Positions 48,306-62,400 are shown, counted from the stretch's first letter. The stretch: 64,000 bases of DNA from Azadirachta indica (GCA_022749755.1 CM040441.1:25101740-25165739); one strand, 5' to 3'. The notes: generated by a model from the sequence alone, not told the origin. Made by a program: numbers and translations.

Positions 48306-50754
48306 AAATAATTTAACAAGTAAACTTACATTATCATGGATAAATTTTTCCAAGCTCAAAAAGAAAGTTAAGCCCGTTTTGGCCCAATGGGAAACTTGGG
48401 AAAATGGAAAGACAATGGGGGATATCCTTGATATTGACAAAAGATAAATAACTTAAATAAGTCCTGCTCCCTAAAATCTAAAGAGAATGTTGTATGCTAA
48501 TAAGGGATACATGGATAAAGAAGAATGCATAATATAGATAGAGTCTAGGAGAGCTTCACGTCACCAACCCAAAAAAGCTGTCAAGCAACGAGAAGATCAT
48601 AGAACTCTGAAAACGAAGTTAGAGAATACATAACTCCACTACAATGAGGATATCTGTTGCTTACAAACAAAGAGAGTATGCATCATCATCCGATATCTGA
48701 AATACAAGTGAATAGATCCTCCAACAAAAGGTGACAGCAAACCAAAATAAGAAAAGGAGAATATTTGAGGAATAGCGGTAGAGGAAAAGGGGAGGTCTCT
48801 TCAACTCCATTCATTCTGGACCGGAGGAAGGAAAGGGTGAGACTCTCCTCCGAAAACCAAAAACTAAAAAGAAATCAAATCGATGTTACAATTATTGAAC
48901 GTGCCGCCTGGACAGCAGTGAAATCGTGATATGTGTTTCCGGGCCGGGCTGGGCTGTTGAATTGTCGGAATTTTTGTGGGTTGGGCTTGAGTACAACAGA
49001 TGAGTCGGACTTCGACAAATGAGCAGTCTATAGCTGGCTAAGTTTTTGTTTGTTTTTATTTTCAGATATAGAAAACTAAAAGAAAATACGTAAAGATAAG
49101 TCAAATTAATCACTACCCACAAACTTCCTCGAGGCGTTTGTCGTTGTTTAATCTGATGCACTCGTTGCCTTGCCAATAAGTTATTTGTTTATTTGGCTAG
49201 GGTGCAAGTCATTCAAAATTGGCGTAACAAAGACTACTAAAACTTCTATTTTTAACAACTAGTGATTTGGTATACAAGGATTTTCAGGTCGGTGATCGTC
49301 TGTCTTTTACTTTTAGTCAGGGTTTTGAATGATTTTAGCAAATTCCCTGCTTTGATTTATATATGCTATGCCATTATATCAACGTAGAGAATCCGCATTT
49401 TTAAAAGCTTACCATCCTCTTCTTGTCTGTCTACTAAGATGATCATTAATTGGCTACTCCAATCATGACGTACACCGGTAGATTTTCTTCTTTTTTATTA
49501 ATATAATAATTTAAACATTAATTCAATTAAAAATAAAAATAAAAAAAAAAAAACAGTATTTGAAGTAAAATATTTATTAGGGGAGGAGGACAGAAAGTTG
49601 ATTCTCAGCCAATTAATGTTGAATATCAGTTTAGTTGAGGCAGTTGTAATGATTAATCCACCACGTACATCACGTGATTGTATTCCTTTGCCTTTGTGGA
49701 TGTATGAAATTCGAAGTCGAGATCGTGTCTGAAAATGTGCATGTGTCAAAAGCTGATTAATCACAATCCCAAACCCAATTATCACATGCAAATTAAAGAA
49801 AACTTATTAAATAAAATTAAGCATATGCTTTAATTAAATTATTTGCTTATTATTACATCACCATGTGCTTGCTTTAAACTTCATAATAATAACTTACAGA
49901 TCGACAATTTATACATAAGGTAAATGGAAGTGCATGTGGTCTCAAATGTTAAAGAAATATTATATGTTCTAAATTTGAGTCACATGAATGTCTTGTTAAA
50001 ATCTTGGTACAGTAATATATATATATATATATATAATCTTGCATCAAAATTTAGACTTAAAGTACATGAAAGATTTATATGAAGAAGAACTAATTATTTA
50101 ATAAAAGCGTTATATTGTAGGATTTTTAATCAGAACAAATGACAAAACGTACTCTTTTTTTTTTTTCTCCATATAATGTTAATTCTAGTGGTGCCACTGC
50201 AAACCATATATTGGGATAAATGACATATGTGCTCTTAAAATACAATACAAATTCATCTATAAACTATAGAGTTTATATGTAATTTCAGAATATTATGAGT
50301 GTTGATATGTCATTTGCTTTGTATAGTAACACTGCAAGGCCAATGCTGTCACGACAAGAACAACAGAAGAAGAATCCAACATGATGATTGTCGTTTAGAG
50401 ATGGATGTGGACGAAGAGCAAAACAGAGGACAAAAGTCATTTCATACAAGTTACTTAAGGCCAAATGGGGACCGATATTTTTCACCAGGCGAAGTCTCCT
50501 CAACAACGAGACGTTCATTTTGATCAGCCTAATTAAGGACAAGGCCAAGGCCAAGGACAAAGACAGCCAGAATTTATATGATTTACCTAATTACCAAACA
50601 AGCCGCCAGAAGAATCACATGACAAATAATTCGGGCTTTTAAAGGTACTTATCGTTGATTGTTCCGGAAATCACTCTACTCCATCCCCATCTCACTTATT
50701 GTCTTTCTGTCATCCCAAGCACAGATCTTACATGCTTCCAGTTAAGACTGATGT

Positions 50755-50786
50755 TAATTAATTAATTAATTAATTAATTAATTAAT
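50755..50786. repeat. (TTAA)n microsatellite
   Basis: Eight uninterrupted TTAA units in intergenic DNA. Confidence 0.95.
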
Positions 50787-51472
50787 GAATTTAAGGAACG
50801 ATAATCAAACTGTAAAAGGAGAAAACGAAATTATTTGCAAAACTTGAAGGTATACAGGCAGCACATGGAAGTAATGCAGAGAGCATGAGCGTGCATGCGT
50901 GAATAACAGCAGAAGATATCTCATTCTGGGGATAGTTTCAAAGCAGCATTAATGCAAGTTGAATGGCGCTATAGATCACTGTGTATCAAAGTTATTTTAA
51001 AACAATAAAAAACGATCCTGCATTTATTAGGATGACGGAGGGAAAATTTTTATGTTGCATTATTAATATCACTTGAATTCTTTGTCCTTGAATGCATTCA
51101 TGGTTTCATGGCTCGAAATATTTGGTCAGATATCTCAAGACTATCGATTGGAATTAATGGAATGATCCCCAAAAAGAGAAAAAAAAAAAAAACAATCTTT
51201 TTCATTGCATATACTCCCATCAGTCAAGTTCAGTAGCAAAGAAGATTTTGAATACCTAAAAGAAAAAAAGGGGGTAAGAAAAAGGAAAAGGGTCAAAAGT
51301 AGAAAATGTAGGTGAGATGAAATCAAATGAAATCAAATGAAATGAAATGAAGCAGCACGGGTATAAATGAACGCAGTTCCCGGAGCTCTAATACATTCTG
51401 CAGGCGTGAGAGCAAAGGCTGGCGAAGCCCCACCCAACAAGGCTCTGCTTTTAATTAGTACCACTCTCCTCC

Positions 51473-51515
51473 GTATGCTAATGCTAATGCTAATGGTAAT
51501 GCTAATGCTAATGCT
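51473..51515. repeat. (ATGCTA)n hexanucleotide repeat
   Basis: About seven ATGCTA units with one GCTAATGG variant. The open frames over it on both strands are repeat artefacts (poly LM and poly SI). Confidence 0.9.
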
Positions 51516-53131
51516 GCTTAATCTAATAATCAGCTTATCTAAATTCAAATTCTTCATCGTTCAGAAATGGGTTTCTCCAAATCAATCATTAATTTAATTT
51601 AAATATAAAACTTATTTGGAATTGGAGCTGCACCCTACAAAAAGATAAATATTGATTTGTCTATTGTTAAGCTTTACACATCTCAATGTTGTCGCCTCCT
51701 CTTGTAACCACAGGCAGTTATCCCAAGGTGCACCAAACTTAGTGTAAACAGTGACTCGCTACCTATAGTGGGTTGATTTTCATAATACCCCCTAACTATT
51801 TATTCTGTTTTAAACTTTTGGTAGAAGTAATTTTGTCGTTTTATTAGGTTTAAATTTCAGAGCTTTTTTTTTTTAATAATGTAACTAATTAAATAAAAAA
51901 TGAAATAATAATTAAAAAAAAAAAAATGGGAGCCAGTTTCCATTCTCTTTCTATTCTTCTATTCCCACCTGTTTCACTTCAAACTCCTATGAAAGATTCC
52001 ACCGCATGGTATGCTTCCTCACCTCTTTCTATAACTTATTATTTCTTTTTCTCTTTTTAATATTCTGAAAATAATTAAAAATTTAGCTTTGTAAAGACGG
52101 AAATACCCTCGCAATTGTAACATGCCAATTGTCTATTGGCATAGTGGATGATTTCATGGGCATAATATGCTAAATAATGCAATTGGAAGAATTCCTATAT
52201 TGTAAACCAATGTTTACTAAAATAATATAAAGGATATGGAGGGCCCTACTCAACCATCGGGCAAATGTTCTGTAAGTTTTATTTTATTTTTGTTTCAATA
52301 ATTATATATATATATATATATGTTGGTTCAATCAATCATATGTTGAGATAACATATAATTTTGAAAAAGAAATTGGAAATTTTATTGTCACCAAGAACAC
52401 TGTAGTATAGTTAATGTTACTTTGATTTGAAGGAGCAAACAAAACGCAGTGGTGAAGCAATTCAATGTTAGATGGCAGAATAAGCCTTAAATGGACAATG
52501 ACATACCTTGTCCTGTATTATTTTTCACAATTAACATCTAAATTAATTGCATTTACATTTAGGATAATTGATAGCACCAACCCAAAATTAAAAAAAAAAA
52601 AAAAGAAAAGCAACTCGTTTTATTTATTTACATTGTATTCAGTTATGATATTGATGTTTAGAAACTGTAAAATTGAAGCATTTTAAAAATTAAAAAGAAA
52701 AGTAAATTGTAATTTAAAAAAGTAAACGGTGGAGGCAACAACACACAATCAATGATCAACGTTGATCTGCCAAACCCCGAAAACCAACCGATGTCATATT
52801 GCTTTCTTCATAAATGCATATTTGTAATTTGGTTTCCAAATCATGATCCACTGTCGTTTTCTTTTCGTAAGACTGAAAATCCACGTGGGCAACTAACCAG
52901 GGACAATATAGTCATTTTGTCTCTCATTACTGACAAAGACAAAGACAGAGGAAGAAACAAGCCATTTAACATCGCGCCACCCATCTCCATGTCCACGTCC
53001 CTTCCAACCCTGCAAAACCAAAAATGAAACCCGAAGCTGAAATCCAGAACTAGAGATAGATAGATAGATAGAGAGAGACAGAGAGAGAGCACACGATAGC
53101 TTTAGAAACTGGTACCAGAGAGGATCCTGTT

Positions 53132-54010
53132 ATGGCAAGCGGGTGGGTCAAATCCTTGCAGTGCAAATCACGAGCATTCGACGACGTCTACCACCCCAGC
53201 CCTAAAAATCTTTTACCCAGTACCAGTTGCAGGAGAAGTTCTCAGAGCATCAAGGACGTTATTGAAGCCACCACCAAGAAGCACCCTAAACATCCCAGAA
53301 AAGTTAAACCGCCGACAAAACCCGAACCCCGGTGTGGGGGTTACAACAGCTCCTCTGTTAGAGCTCATCATAGTCATAGTCATAGTCATAGTCATAGTTA
53401 TCCTGCATCTGACCGTCATAGTCATAGTTATCCTGCATCTGACCGTCCCGCCCGTAATCCTGAACACGCTATATATCCGGCGCTTACTGAGCTGCCCGAC
53501 GGGCATCCTTCGCGTAACGTAGTAGAGATAATATTCCACACGAGTTGGGGGCCGAAAGCTTTCGCCGGTCGAATAGAGATGATCTTCAAGGTGCAGCATG
53601 GGTCGAGGACCGTGGCCCGGTTCGAGGAGTACCGCGACTTGGTGAAGAGTCGGGGCGGGTCGGGTTTGGAACCGGGACGCACGAGCGAGGAGAACGCAAG
53701 GTGCGTGGCGGATGGTAATGAGGTGATGAGGTTTTACTGCCTGGGTCCAACCTCCGATAGCGCAGCGTACGGAGCGTGGGGGTTTCCGGGAGGGAAAGGA
53801 GCGGCAATATGCACGTATTCGGGGAGCAGTGGGGCCCACGAGAGCGCGGGAGGGGGGAGGGGTAGAAGGGCAATGTTGGTTTGTCGGGTCATTGCGGGTC
53901 GGGTTTCTAAAAAAATCGGGTTTGACTCGGTGAGTGGGGAAAATGACGAGTTGCTTGTGTTTGACTCACGCGCCGTGCTGCCCTGTTTTCTTATCATCTA
54001 CAAATTGTAA
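53132..54010 (+). CDS. Plant-specific protein with PARP-like C-terminal region
   Basis: Intronless, GC-rich gene of 292 aa in AT-rich surroundings. The N-terminal third (1-110) is basic and low in complexity, with a His-Ser run (residues 80-105: HSHSHSHS, then two HSHSYPASDR units). From about residue 113 it matches a plant family often annotated as zinc-finger-like or PARP-catalytic-like: YPALTELPDGHPSRNVVEII, FKVQHGSRTVARFEEYR, ARCVADGNEVMRFYCLG, AICTYSGSSGAHES, AMLVCRVIAGRV, and the family ending LLVFDSRAVLPCFLIIYKL. The C2H2 finger of longer relatives is absent. ADP-ribosyl transfer is not established for this family, and I see no certain H-Y-E triad. Function unknown; the assignment rests on motif memory, while the gene itself is solid. 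Confidence 0.85.
   Translation: MASGWVKSLQCKSRAFDDVYHPSPKNLLPSTSCRRSSQSIKDVIEATTKKHPKHPRKVKPPTKPEPRCGGYNSSSVRAHHSHSHSHSHSYPASDRHSHSYPASDRPARNPEHAIYPALTELPDGHPSRNVVEIIFHTSWGPKAFAGRIEMIFKVQHGSRTVARFEEYRDLVKSRGGSGLEPGRTSEENARCVADGNEVMRFYCLGPTSDSAAYGAWGFPGGKGAAICTYSGSSGAHESAGGGRGRRAMLVCRVIAGRVSKKIGFDSVSGENDELLVFDSRAVLPCFLIIYKL
53370..53446. repeat. In-frame CATAGT and 30-bp tandem repeats
   Basis: Five CATAGT units encode the His-Ser run, followed by a perfect 30-bp tandem duplication (period 30, about 53391-53450) encoding HSHSYPASDR twice. All lengths are multiples of three, so the frame holds. Confidence 0.9.
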
Positions 54011-57000
54011 TATTAATGGAAAATTTAAAAAAACCAAAATCTGTATTGATGTTTTTCCGGTACATCATTTGATTTATATGGTTTTTTTTTTTCCTGTTTG
54101 AATTGCATTTATCAACACATTTTGCTTCTTTTTTTTTTTTTAATTTTTTTTTGGGTTCTTGATAATATTTGTGATTACGAAGAAATTGGATTGATATTTG
54201 CTAATTATGTTGTTTGGTATATTCTTGTAATATTAATATCTGTTACTAATTGCTAATTAATCAACTAACTTACTGTTTCATTTGTGACAATTAAGACCTT
54301 TGAACAGCGTGTTTGCAAACATTTTGGTGCGGTGGAGTTTTGATAATGGATTAAATTTGTGATGATGGTTTAGGCCAAAACATATATTAATGATGATACA
54401 TAATCGAATTCTAATGATTTCATTTCCAATGCCATCATAATAATAATTGTGAGATAAGTGGAATGCTAATGATGTAATTAACAGAAAGCAATGTTGCGCA
54501 ATCCATTTATCTCCATAAAATCGCGGCAAAAGACAAGTTAATCAAGGAAAATGTCATATAATACAACTTGGTCAATATCATATAGTCACATATATAAATA
54601 TTTTCATAAAAAAATAAAAAAAATAAAAAAAAAAAAAAGATGAGAAGAGAATAGAAGAAAATGAGTGAAAGGGATAAGTTAACAACTTGACAGGTAATTC
54701 AAAGATTTAGTCAAAAAGCGGATCATGATATTTCAAAATCCATCATAATCACAGAATAATTTTACACTATAACATACCAATATTTGCGGAGTTATCATCG
54801 CCCACCTCTGTCTTCTTCATTTTTATACAGCATTAATTAAACATTCCTTAATTTATATTTATATATAATAGTTAGAAAATATTTCCAACATAGACTAAAT
54901 TATTTTTATTTTGTATAAAATATTTTATAAACAAATATTAATGGTATTAAGAAATTATACATATTAATAGAGATAAAAAGACAAGAGAGGGGTGGCTGGT
55001 AGTGTATTAGAATAAGGCCTCGCTTTACTTTTAACTTAAAAACTTTAAATGCCATAACCTCAGTAAGGAATTAAGAGTATAAAAAGCTTAAAGCAAATCT
55101 ACCACTTTCATTGTGATATTAACTTCACCTACTTTCTTTTATATATTTGGCTTTTCCTTTTGAGTTTTCAATAAATTTTTGTTAACTTCACCTGGGTTTT
55201 AGAGGAAATGAAAGCCATTAAAGAAAGGACTCAACTACTAGCTAGGTGATGCTTTTTGGTTAATGAGAAAAGTGACTAGCAAGTCAAGCAGATCTAACAG
55301 TTCTGTTGTATATTATTAATAATAATTAAGAGTTAGATCTTACTTTGCTTGAGACAAAATAAAAGGTTCATGTCCATCGAAAAAATTAAATTTATTAAAA
55401 TAAATGAATACAATGGTAAATTGTCACTATCTTTGACAGACACTTGATGCCCAAAACCAGTAGTGGTAGTAGTAGTAGTAGTAGTAGTAGTACACACGAC
55501 TTGTTTGCTATAATAATGGACTTGGATTTGATTGGTTTTATTATTTGGTTCATAATACAATGCAATACAACACAATACAATTAATGCATGATGATTTCTC
55601 ATGTTACAACTTTGCTTTCTATTTCTACGTTTCATAATAAATGGTCTATCTATCATAATATTTGATAGATTGCAAAATGAGTGTAGTCCTAGTCCTAGTC
55701 CTAGTCCTAGTCCTAGTCCTAGTCTTGTTGATTCTTGCTTTTAATTTTCTTTTAGTCTAGAACGCAGAGCTTAGGCAGCAAGAACGGTTAGTCTTACTGT
55801 AGGAGTTACAGAGGCTAGAATTTAGACCATTTGACAAAACTTCATTAGCTGCCTTAAATGCTGAAAGGGATGCCTCACTTTCTAGTTGCCGTGTTACTAT
55901 TACTCTATATACAATACCCCTTCAAATTTTAATTTACTCTCTTAATTCCCCACCCTATAAGCAAATTTGTAAGTCCATAAACTGAACTCAACTTTGAATT
56001 TGAGTGGAATACACAACCCAAATTTTTCTAAGTTGTCATTAATCTCATAGTTTATGGTCGAACTACTATTATTATTTTTTTAAGGGTTGTCTTCAATTCG
56101 CTTCTTTGTAATATTAACAATTATGACTCCACCCCCAAATTTATTGTAAGTGTATAATTTATATAAATATATTTTAGTTACACAAATATATTTGATATCT
56201 TAAAGAGTAAAACTATAATTTATATTTATAAATTAATGAATATTATTTTTCTTCTCTCAAGGACTAAAATTACAATTTATAATTTTAAGTTAATAAAAAA
56301 TAATTTTTCTTCTTTGAACTATTCTTTCGTCTTTTTCTGCGATCTCTTTCTCTCTCTATTTGTTCTTCTTTTATCTTCTCTCCCTATTCATTTCCTTTTT
56401 ATTTTCTTTTTTTTCCCCTTCTTCTTATCTTCTCTCTATTTCTTTTCCCTTTTTTTTTTTGTTTCTTAAATTTTTTGAGATGATTATGTCATTTCACTTG
56501 TATTATATGTTATAAATAGTATTATGATCTTTTTATCGTCAACTTAGCTTAACAGTTAACTCAAATGGTGGCATTTAATGAATTGGGTGCAAACTTATGA
56601 TAAATCTTAGGTAGAGTGAAAATTGTCAATATTAGAAGAGGGTGTGGGTGGACTTAAGATAACCCATTTTTTTTTAAAGAAAATCTAATATTTTAAAAAT
56701 ATTTGTCTAAATTTATTTCTTTTTTATTTAAATTTTAATTTTCTTTTGTTATGTTTGTTGAGATTGTATCTAAATTAACTCTATTATAACACATTTTCAG
56801 TTAAGTGTGTAGCATAACTCAAATTTTTATCGTAAGAGTATTTATAATATAACAATTCCACTTTAAATGAAAAATATTTGAGTTAGATATAAATTTACAA
56901 GTTCATATAAATCTTATAATTAGCATTGTAATTACTAATGTAAATTTCTTTTTTTGGTAACTTAGGTATAGCATTGCTAGGATATTTATTTGCTAATGTG

Positions 57001-57070
57001 GATTGAGTAGTTCATTTTTCTAAAAATCTTATTGTACATATTATTTCTGTCACAAATATAATCTAACTAA
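54011..57070. other. AT-rich intergenic DNA without recognisable genes
   Basis: Contains an AGT-rich tract (55464-55492), the TAGTCC array (55684-55726) and a polypyrimidine stretch (about 56320-56465). No gene or RNA is supported. Confidence 0.5.
55684..55726. repeat. (TAGTCC)n hexanucleotide array
   Basis: Seven near-perfect TAGTCC units. It is not a telomere-type repeat (plants use TTTAGGG). Confidence 0.95.
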
Positions 57071-57079
57071 CTAATGTTA

Positions 57080-58360
57080 CCCTTAAAATTTAGAAAAGTG
57101 CAGATATTTCTTGAAAAATTAGGTGTGATATTTACTCCTTGACGTTACCTTATATGTACAAATACTCTCTAAATCGGACTAAAGTTAGACTTCCATTAGT
57201 TTGGTGAGGATATTTTGATCAGAAGCTATCAAAATTAGATATTAATATTTTTATTTTTAAATTTTAACAAAATAAAAAATTAGAATATTTTTAATTTTAG
57301 CAATTTAATGCAACTATGTATATTGTATTATTAGAGATTAAAATATTAAAATTGAACAAATTATATATTTTTTTTATTTTCCTTAGATTTAGAGGTAAAA
57401 ATTACCATGCAATGTTCTTTAGATTTAAGGTAAAAGATCTCCTTCCAACAGTTTTTCCTTACAAAACATTTTGTGCTATGTATTCAATCGCTTTTGCATT
57501 AAACTTCCTCGTTGACTTGTGTTTTACTTACCTCACGTGGATGGATTCACCTCATTTGAATTTCTAGATTCTACCTTTGGACTCATCTCAAATCAGGATT
57601 TATCTTCTGAGCCCGAGCCCACTTCAAATCCAAAACCAATGGGCTCGCCTCACCGCATCCATTAATCGCGTTGCATGTGCTTGACCTCTCTTCATCTCAT
57701 CTCATCTCATGATTGCAGAGAATTTTGATGGAAAACCTGAGGTAGAAAAGCAGAAAGCCAATAAAGAGAAGACAAATAATGTGTTGACATTTGAAAAGCC
57801 GAAATGTGAGTATCAACAACAACTAATTTCACGTAAAATATATAACCATTTTTGTTCGCCTCCTTTTTGATTTTCGTCCATCAATTTTGGAATAATAACA
57901 AATCAAATTTTTTGTATTTTTCTATGAAATAAAATAAGAGATGAAGATGGTGAATGATTGATTATGTTTGCAGAGAACCAAAAAAGAAAATTCTGAAGTA
58001 AAGAATTGTTACACAATTTGTTGGAAATGAAGGCTTGGAAAGGGGGAATGAGGAACAAGGATGGCACAGACATTTCATTTTCAAATCGGAGACATTCCCC
58101 TCTTTAGATGGTATTTCATACTACGGTAGTGGTAGGGACTAAATTGTTAATATTAAAAAAATCTTATTCTAATATGTTATTTTATTAAAGCTAAAGATAA
58201 AAGTGCGAACATAAAATTTTTCTACTAAAATGTTCTTGTCAAATTAACTGAAGTTTAACTTCAGTTTTCTAAATGGTCGCACCTAATTATCTAAAAAAAA
58301 TATCTATCTATACTCTCACCAAATTTCGGGTATTTATCAATATCTCTAAGGGAAAAAGAT
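57080..58360. mobile_element. Possible 1.3-kb TIR element with less AT-rich interior
   Basis: The left side has TTACCCTTAAAATTTAG, then AGATATTTCTTGAAAAATTA and GGTGTGATA. The reverse complement of the right side has TTTCCCTTAGAGATATT, then AGATATTTTTTTTAGATAAT and TAGGTGCGACC. So both flanks hold diverged inverted sequence of up to about 170 bp. The interior at 57580-58090 is less AT-rich and holds two exon-like pieces with acceptor and donor signals (57718-57806 and 57975-58034). No transposase. The call is tentative and no target duplication was found. Confidence 0.35.
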
Positions 58361-58891
58361 TTATAATGCTAATAATTTTAAAAATATTCAATTAAATATT
58401 AATTTATTAAAGAATTTATGATTATAGATCTCTACTTAATGGTTGTTAGATAAAAAAATTATTTTTTAAACTCCTAACTTAATAATAATAATAATAATAA
58501 TAATATTTTATTTTATTAATGTCCTATAAAATAATATATTATTATTTATTTTATTAATATATTTTGGATTAATATATTAAATTTTTTTAAATTTTAAAAA
58601 TTTGATAATTATTTTTTTAAAAAAACTAATATTATATAAAAATATAATTGTCATTTCTTCATAAATTGAGATTTTAATGAATATTTTTAAAATTATTAAA
58701 AATTAATCAGTCCAATAAATTAAGCTTTAAGAACTTATAAACCCTTTAACCTATGAATAAAATATATAATTATAATATTTTCTCTCATGTGCTCAAGTGC
58801 AGCTTTCTCAAGGGGTTGAGCAGACAGTAGAGACTTGAGAGCAGGATGAATACCAGAAGAAACTATTTCAGATACCATAATGTATTTGGCG

Positions 58892-58923
<32 letters not shown>

Positions 58924-59429
58924 TATATCAACATGTTAATTAATATCTACCCGCCAGCTGGATATTGGAAGCTTTGTATAATTGATTCTTTGGGTGTCGA
59001 ACGAATCTGTTGTTTTTCACCCAAAAGAAAAAAAAAAAAATCTTGCCAACAGAAACAGAAGATTGATTTCATGTCAACTCAAAAGTCTCATCATATGGCC
59101 TCTATTTCGATGGCCCCCAACAGAGACAGTCGTTTTACATAAATTCATCTTTTATAAAATTTAAAAAAAAAAAAATTGAAAATAATCCTACCAGCATTTT
59201 TCAAATCAAGCCCCCGGCTTGCCATATAATAAATTCATTGTATCTACTGCTACCAGGTGAAGACAAGGGTGGTCTCAAATCATTGAGGTTCATCAAAATT
59301 CACTTAGCATGAAAACAGTAGGATTATATCAGGAATCAAATTCCAGATTACGGGTAGACATTTAAATGCCCTCTAATGTACATTTTGTCATGCTGCACCA
59401 CTGCAGGAGAAATGCATCATCTCTGACCA

Positions 59430-62400
59430 TCAATGGGACTCCACAAGTACATACAAAGGCTTGCCGCTTAAGCGCTCACGACCCTGTTGCATCCAAATAA
59501 TCAAATTACTGATAACAATTTTAACTAATTCACTAGTACTATGAAAGAACTAATTTATGCAGTGTCTTATCATGCAGTAGTAACATTAGGAGTTCACAAC
59601 AGCACAACAATTATATAGGAAGATAGGGGCAACCAAGTTTGTAACCGGGAAGAATCTTCTTACTGTTTGGCAACTGGAAAGAGGAGCAAAACTTAGCAAT
59701 ATAACACACCTTAAGATCTGGTAATTCAATTACACAAGCACATTCGACTACTTCAGCTCCAACACGTTCTGGAAAACAATGTAGATACAACAGACTGTTA
59801 CAACAAATATTGAAATGGCTAAAACAGCACAAATATATAAACAAATTACACAGAAATCTTATTGTGAGAAAGCATACTGCACTGGGTGTATCAGATGATA
59901 GTGCAACAATACAAACAATGTCAAGAGTCGTTTACTTCTATTAACAGGCAGGCAAACCATCAAAGACATGTATGGTGCAGAACCTTAAAAGACTGGCATT
60001 ACATCATGCATTATGTGTGAATAGATGGTGTAAATATATTGGTATAAATTCCCACAGCTTCATATCTCAACCATTGACAGTAAGTACAAAATCTGAATAT
60101 AACAAGCATTTGATCTTTGATCTGCACCAGAAGAATCTGACATTTAATATCTCAATAGAATGCCCACTTGTTAGTTTCCGGAGAAGTAAAATGACTGTCT
60201 CAAGTTCTCGTAAGTTGTGGTTACCAGTTGGCTGATTAACATTTCGCATTGCCTATTTTGCTTTAACATCCAGTAGAATCATGCCTCATTCTATATATAC
60301 TTCTTACAAAAGGTATTAACAGTTTATAACATACCCAGTAAATTAATGGCTGCACAGAGAGTGCCGCCAGTGGCAATCAGATCATCAACCACCAAAGCAC
60401 ATTCACCTGGTGCAACTGCTCCAACATGCATCTCAAGACAATCCCTTCCATATTCCAAAATGTACTCTTCTGAAATAACTTTTCCTGAACAAAATACAAA
60501 GCTATCCATAAAATGTCCAAAAATTCAAAATTGCAAGCAAACCAAAACCAAAGATTTGCTCATAAAATAATTAAACCAGCATATGTTTCCTAGTATTTAG
60601 ATATGACTGGATCTCATGAAGGGGGTCAAATGAACATAAATACATGTGTACTTTCATAGTCACATAAGCAACAAAACATCACTATAGTTTTAGGAACAAT
60701 TAAAGAAAGTAAGAAAGAAATATGTTTTACAGAAGCACTGGTAATGAAAGCACAAATTTGAGTTTTCTGTTGAAAGGAGGACAATGAGAGAAGCTTTTGT
60801 TAAAATACTGAAATTTGAGATGTACTACAATTTTGTATATATTAAATCACCATCATAAGACAAAGCATGGGACATGGAATACCATTTCACCAGCCAAGCC
60901 AGGATTAAAAGTATGCGACTCAAGGTACTTTTGGTAAACAAAAATCATGCTGTACATACACAAACAAGACCCAGAAGGTCTGGCAAGAATAATACAAAAA
61001 TGCAGATTAGGGTTAGTTGTGCAGTCAAGGCATCACTTGAACCTAGGTCTTATTATTACATATGATCTCACTAATGGTAGAAAAATTCTATATATTACAC
61101 AGCACGGATTGGTTCATGAATAAAAGACAACGAAATGGATCAAAAAGCATTTACTGGGAATCAGTATTGCATATGAACTGGAAAATGTCTATTATAAGAG
61201 ACTACGGAACACAAGCTGAATAAAAAAGAAATAATACCAATGTGCTCAAAATTTATATACAGGAAATCGTTTCAAAAGGTTTAAGATTACCAGGCAACTT
61301 CTTTGGTTTTCTCAAAGGGACAAATTTTGCTCCTATTGCCAATGCAATGGGAGGACCAAATATAAAGCCACGGGCCTCTATTCCTGAATACAATCATTAA
61401 AGCATTTCAGAACAGAACAAGTTTTAGAAGTTTCAGAATAATCACAATATATTCAACAAGAGAAAGAAAATGACATCCAACATTTATTAAGCCAATCATA
61501 TTGCAAAACAGAGACAAATTATTGAATATAACACTCCTTAGAACGCTGTGCGACAAAATAGTGTTGCTTCCTTGTCGATCCAAAATTGCATAAATAAATG
61601 ATTATTTAATTAAGCAAGATTAGAACTCCATGTAGGGCCACTTATAAGGCTCCAGTAAAGCATGCATCATGAGGCCCCTGATGTTCATAATAAACAAAAG
61701 AAAATTCTAGCAAACACCAAGGGTAAATGACATAATGCAGGAATCTTTGGCCTGCCCATGAAAGCAACAAGGAAAAAGAGTAAAAAAATAAATAAACCAC
61801 GTGAAATTGATCAAGGTAAATCAACAACCAAAGAAGATCATTTTCAGCTCGATGAGCAAGATTTGGTTTAGACGATGGCTGTGTGCAACATTCTCCTTTC
61901 TTGATCTCAATAGAACGCGTTTTGTAATGATCAAACCCCGTGAGACCATGCAATCCACCGGTTACCATCAATATCAAGGACAAATGATATAATGGTCCTA
62001 ATCCTGATCTACCAAGTGAAGAACCAGACGTATAGCTTTTCAAATGAGTCAAATAAAGATGCATAAAGGTTTTTGTAAGAACAAGAAGACAATGTATGTT
62101 GCATGAGCACACAAAGAGATAGGTTATAAAGCACAAACAATAGGACAAATCACATTTATAATGAATCTTCACCAGATTTCTTTTGATCAAAATAAATTAA
62201 TATAAAAGTGATCAAGGCCCCCTTAATGATGAGATCATTAAACATTTTCAACTCCGCACAAGATTGTGGGAGAAATAGTAGTACATACGGAGATTATCTA
62301 TAAGATGTGAGTGCAAAACAGCACATTCTGGTTCATACAAAGGAAAAGTAATCAATCAAAAGAAACACCATCATGTCAAATGCCACTAGACTACATTGCA

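Larger units (their letters stand above)
45650..53100. other. AT-rich intergenic DNA with transposon remnants
   Basis: About 7.4 kb with no gene I can support. It holds family-A copy 3 with a nested MITE (47010-47985), a MITE-like repeat (48128-48305) and microsatellites at 50755-50786 and 51473-51515. A plus-strand TATA-like motif GGTATAAATG lies at 51359-51368, followed by a GC-richer 80 bp, but no coding region or hairpin I can name follows. Confidence 0.55.

Noticed and set aside
51359..51450. TATA-like motif with a GC-richer stretch, considered as a miRNA or small-gene promoter
   Set aside because: No hairpin matching a known miRNA and no convincing coding region; the following frame is a repeat artefact.
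51925..52015. ATG with a 28-codon frame ending at a GT, considered as a first exon
   Set aside because: No downstream exon in frame and no family similarity.
53213..53839. 208-residue open frame antisense to the PARP-like gene
   Set aside because: It is a GC-driven shadow of the real coding strand; its sequence includes long TMTM runs from the CATAGT repeat and matches no family.
61642..62190. 182-residue minus-strand open frame
   Set aside because: It lies inside APT intron 2 and reads as low-complexity hydrophobic and aromatic sequence; no domain recognised and no promoter context.
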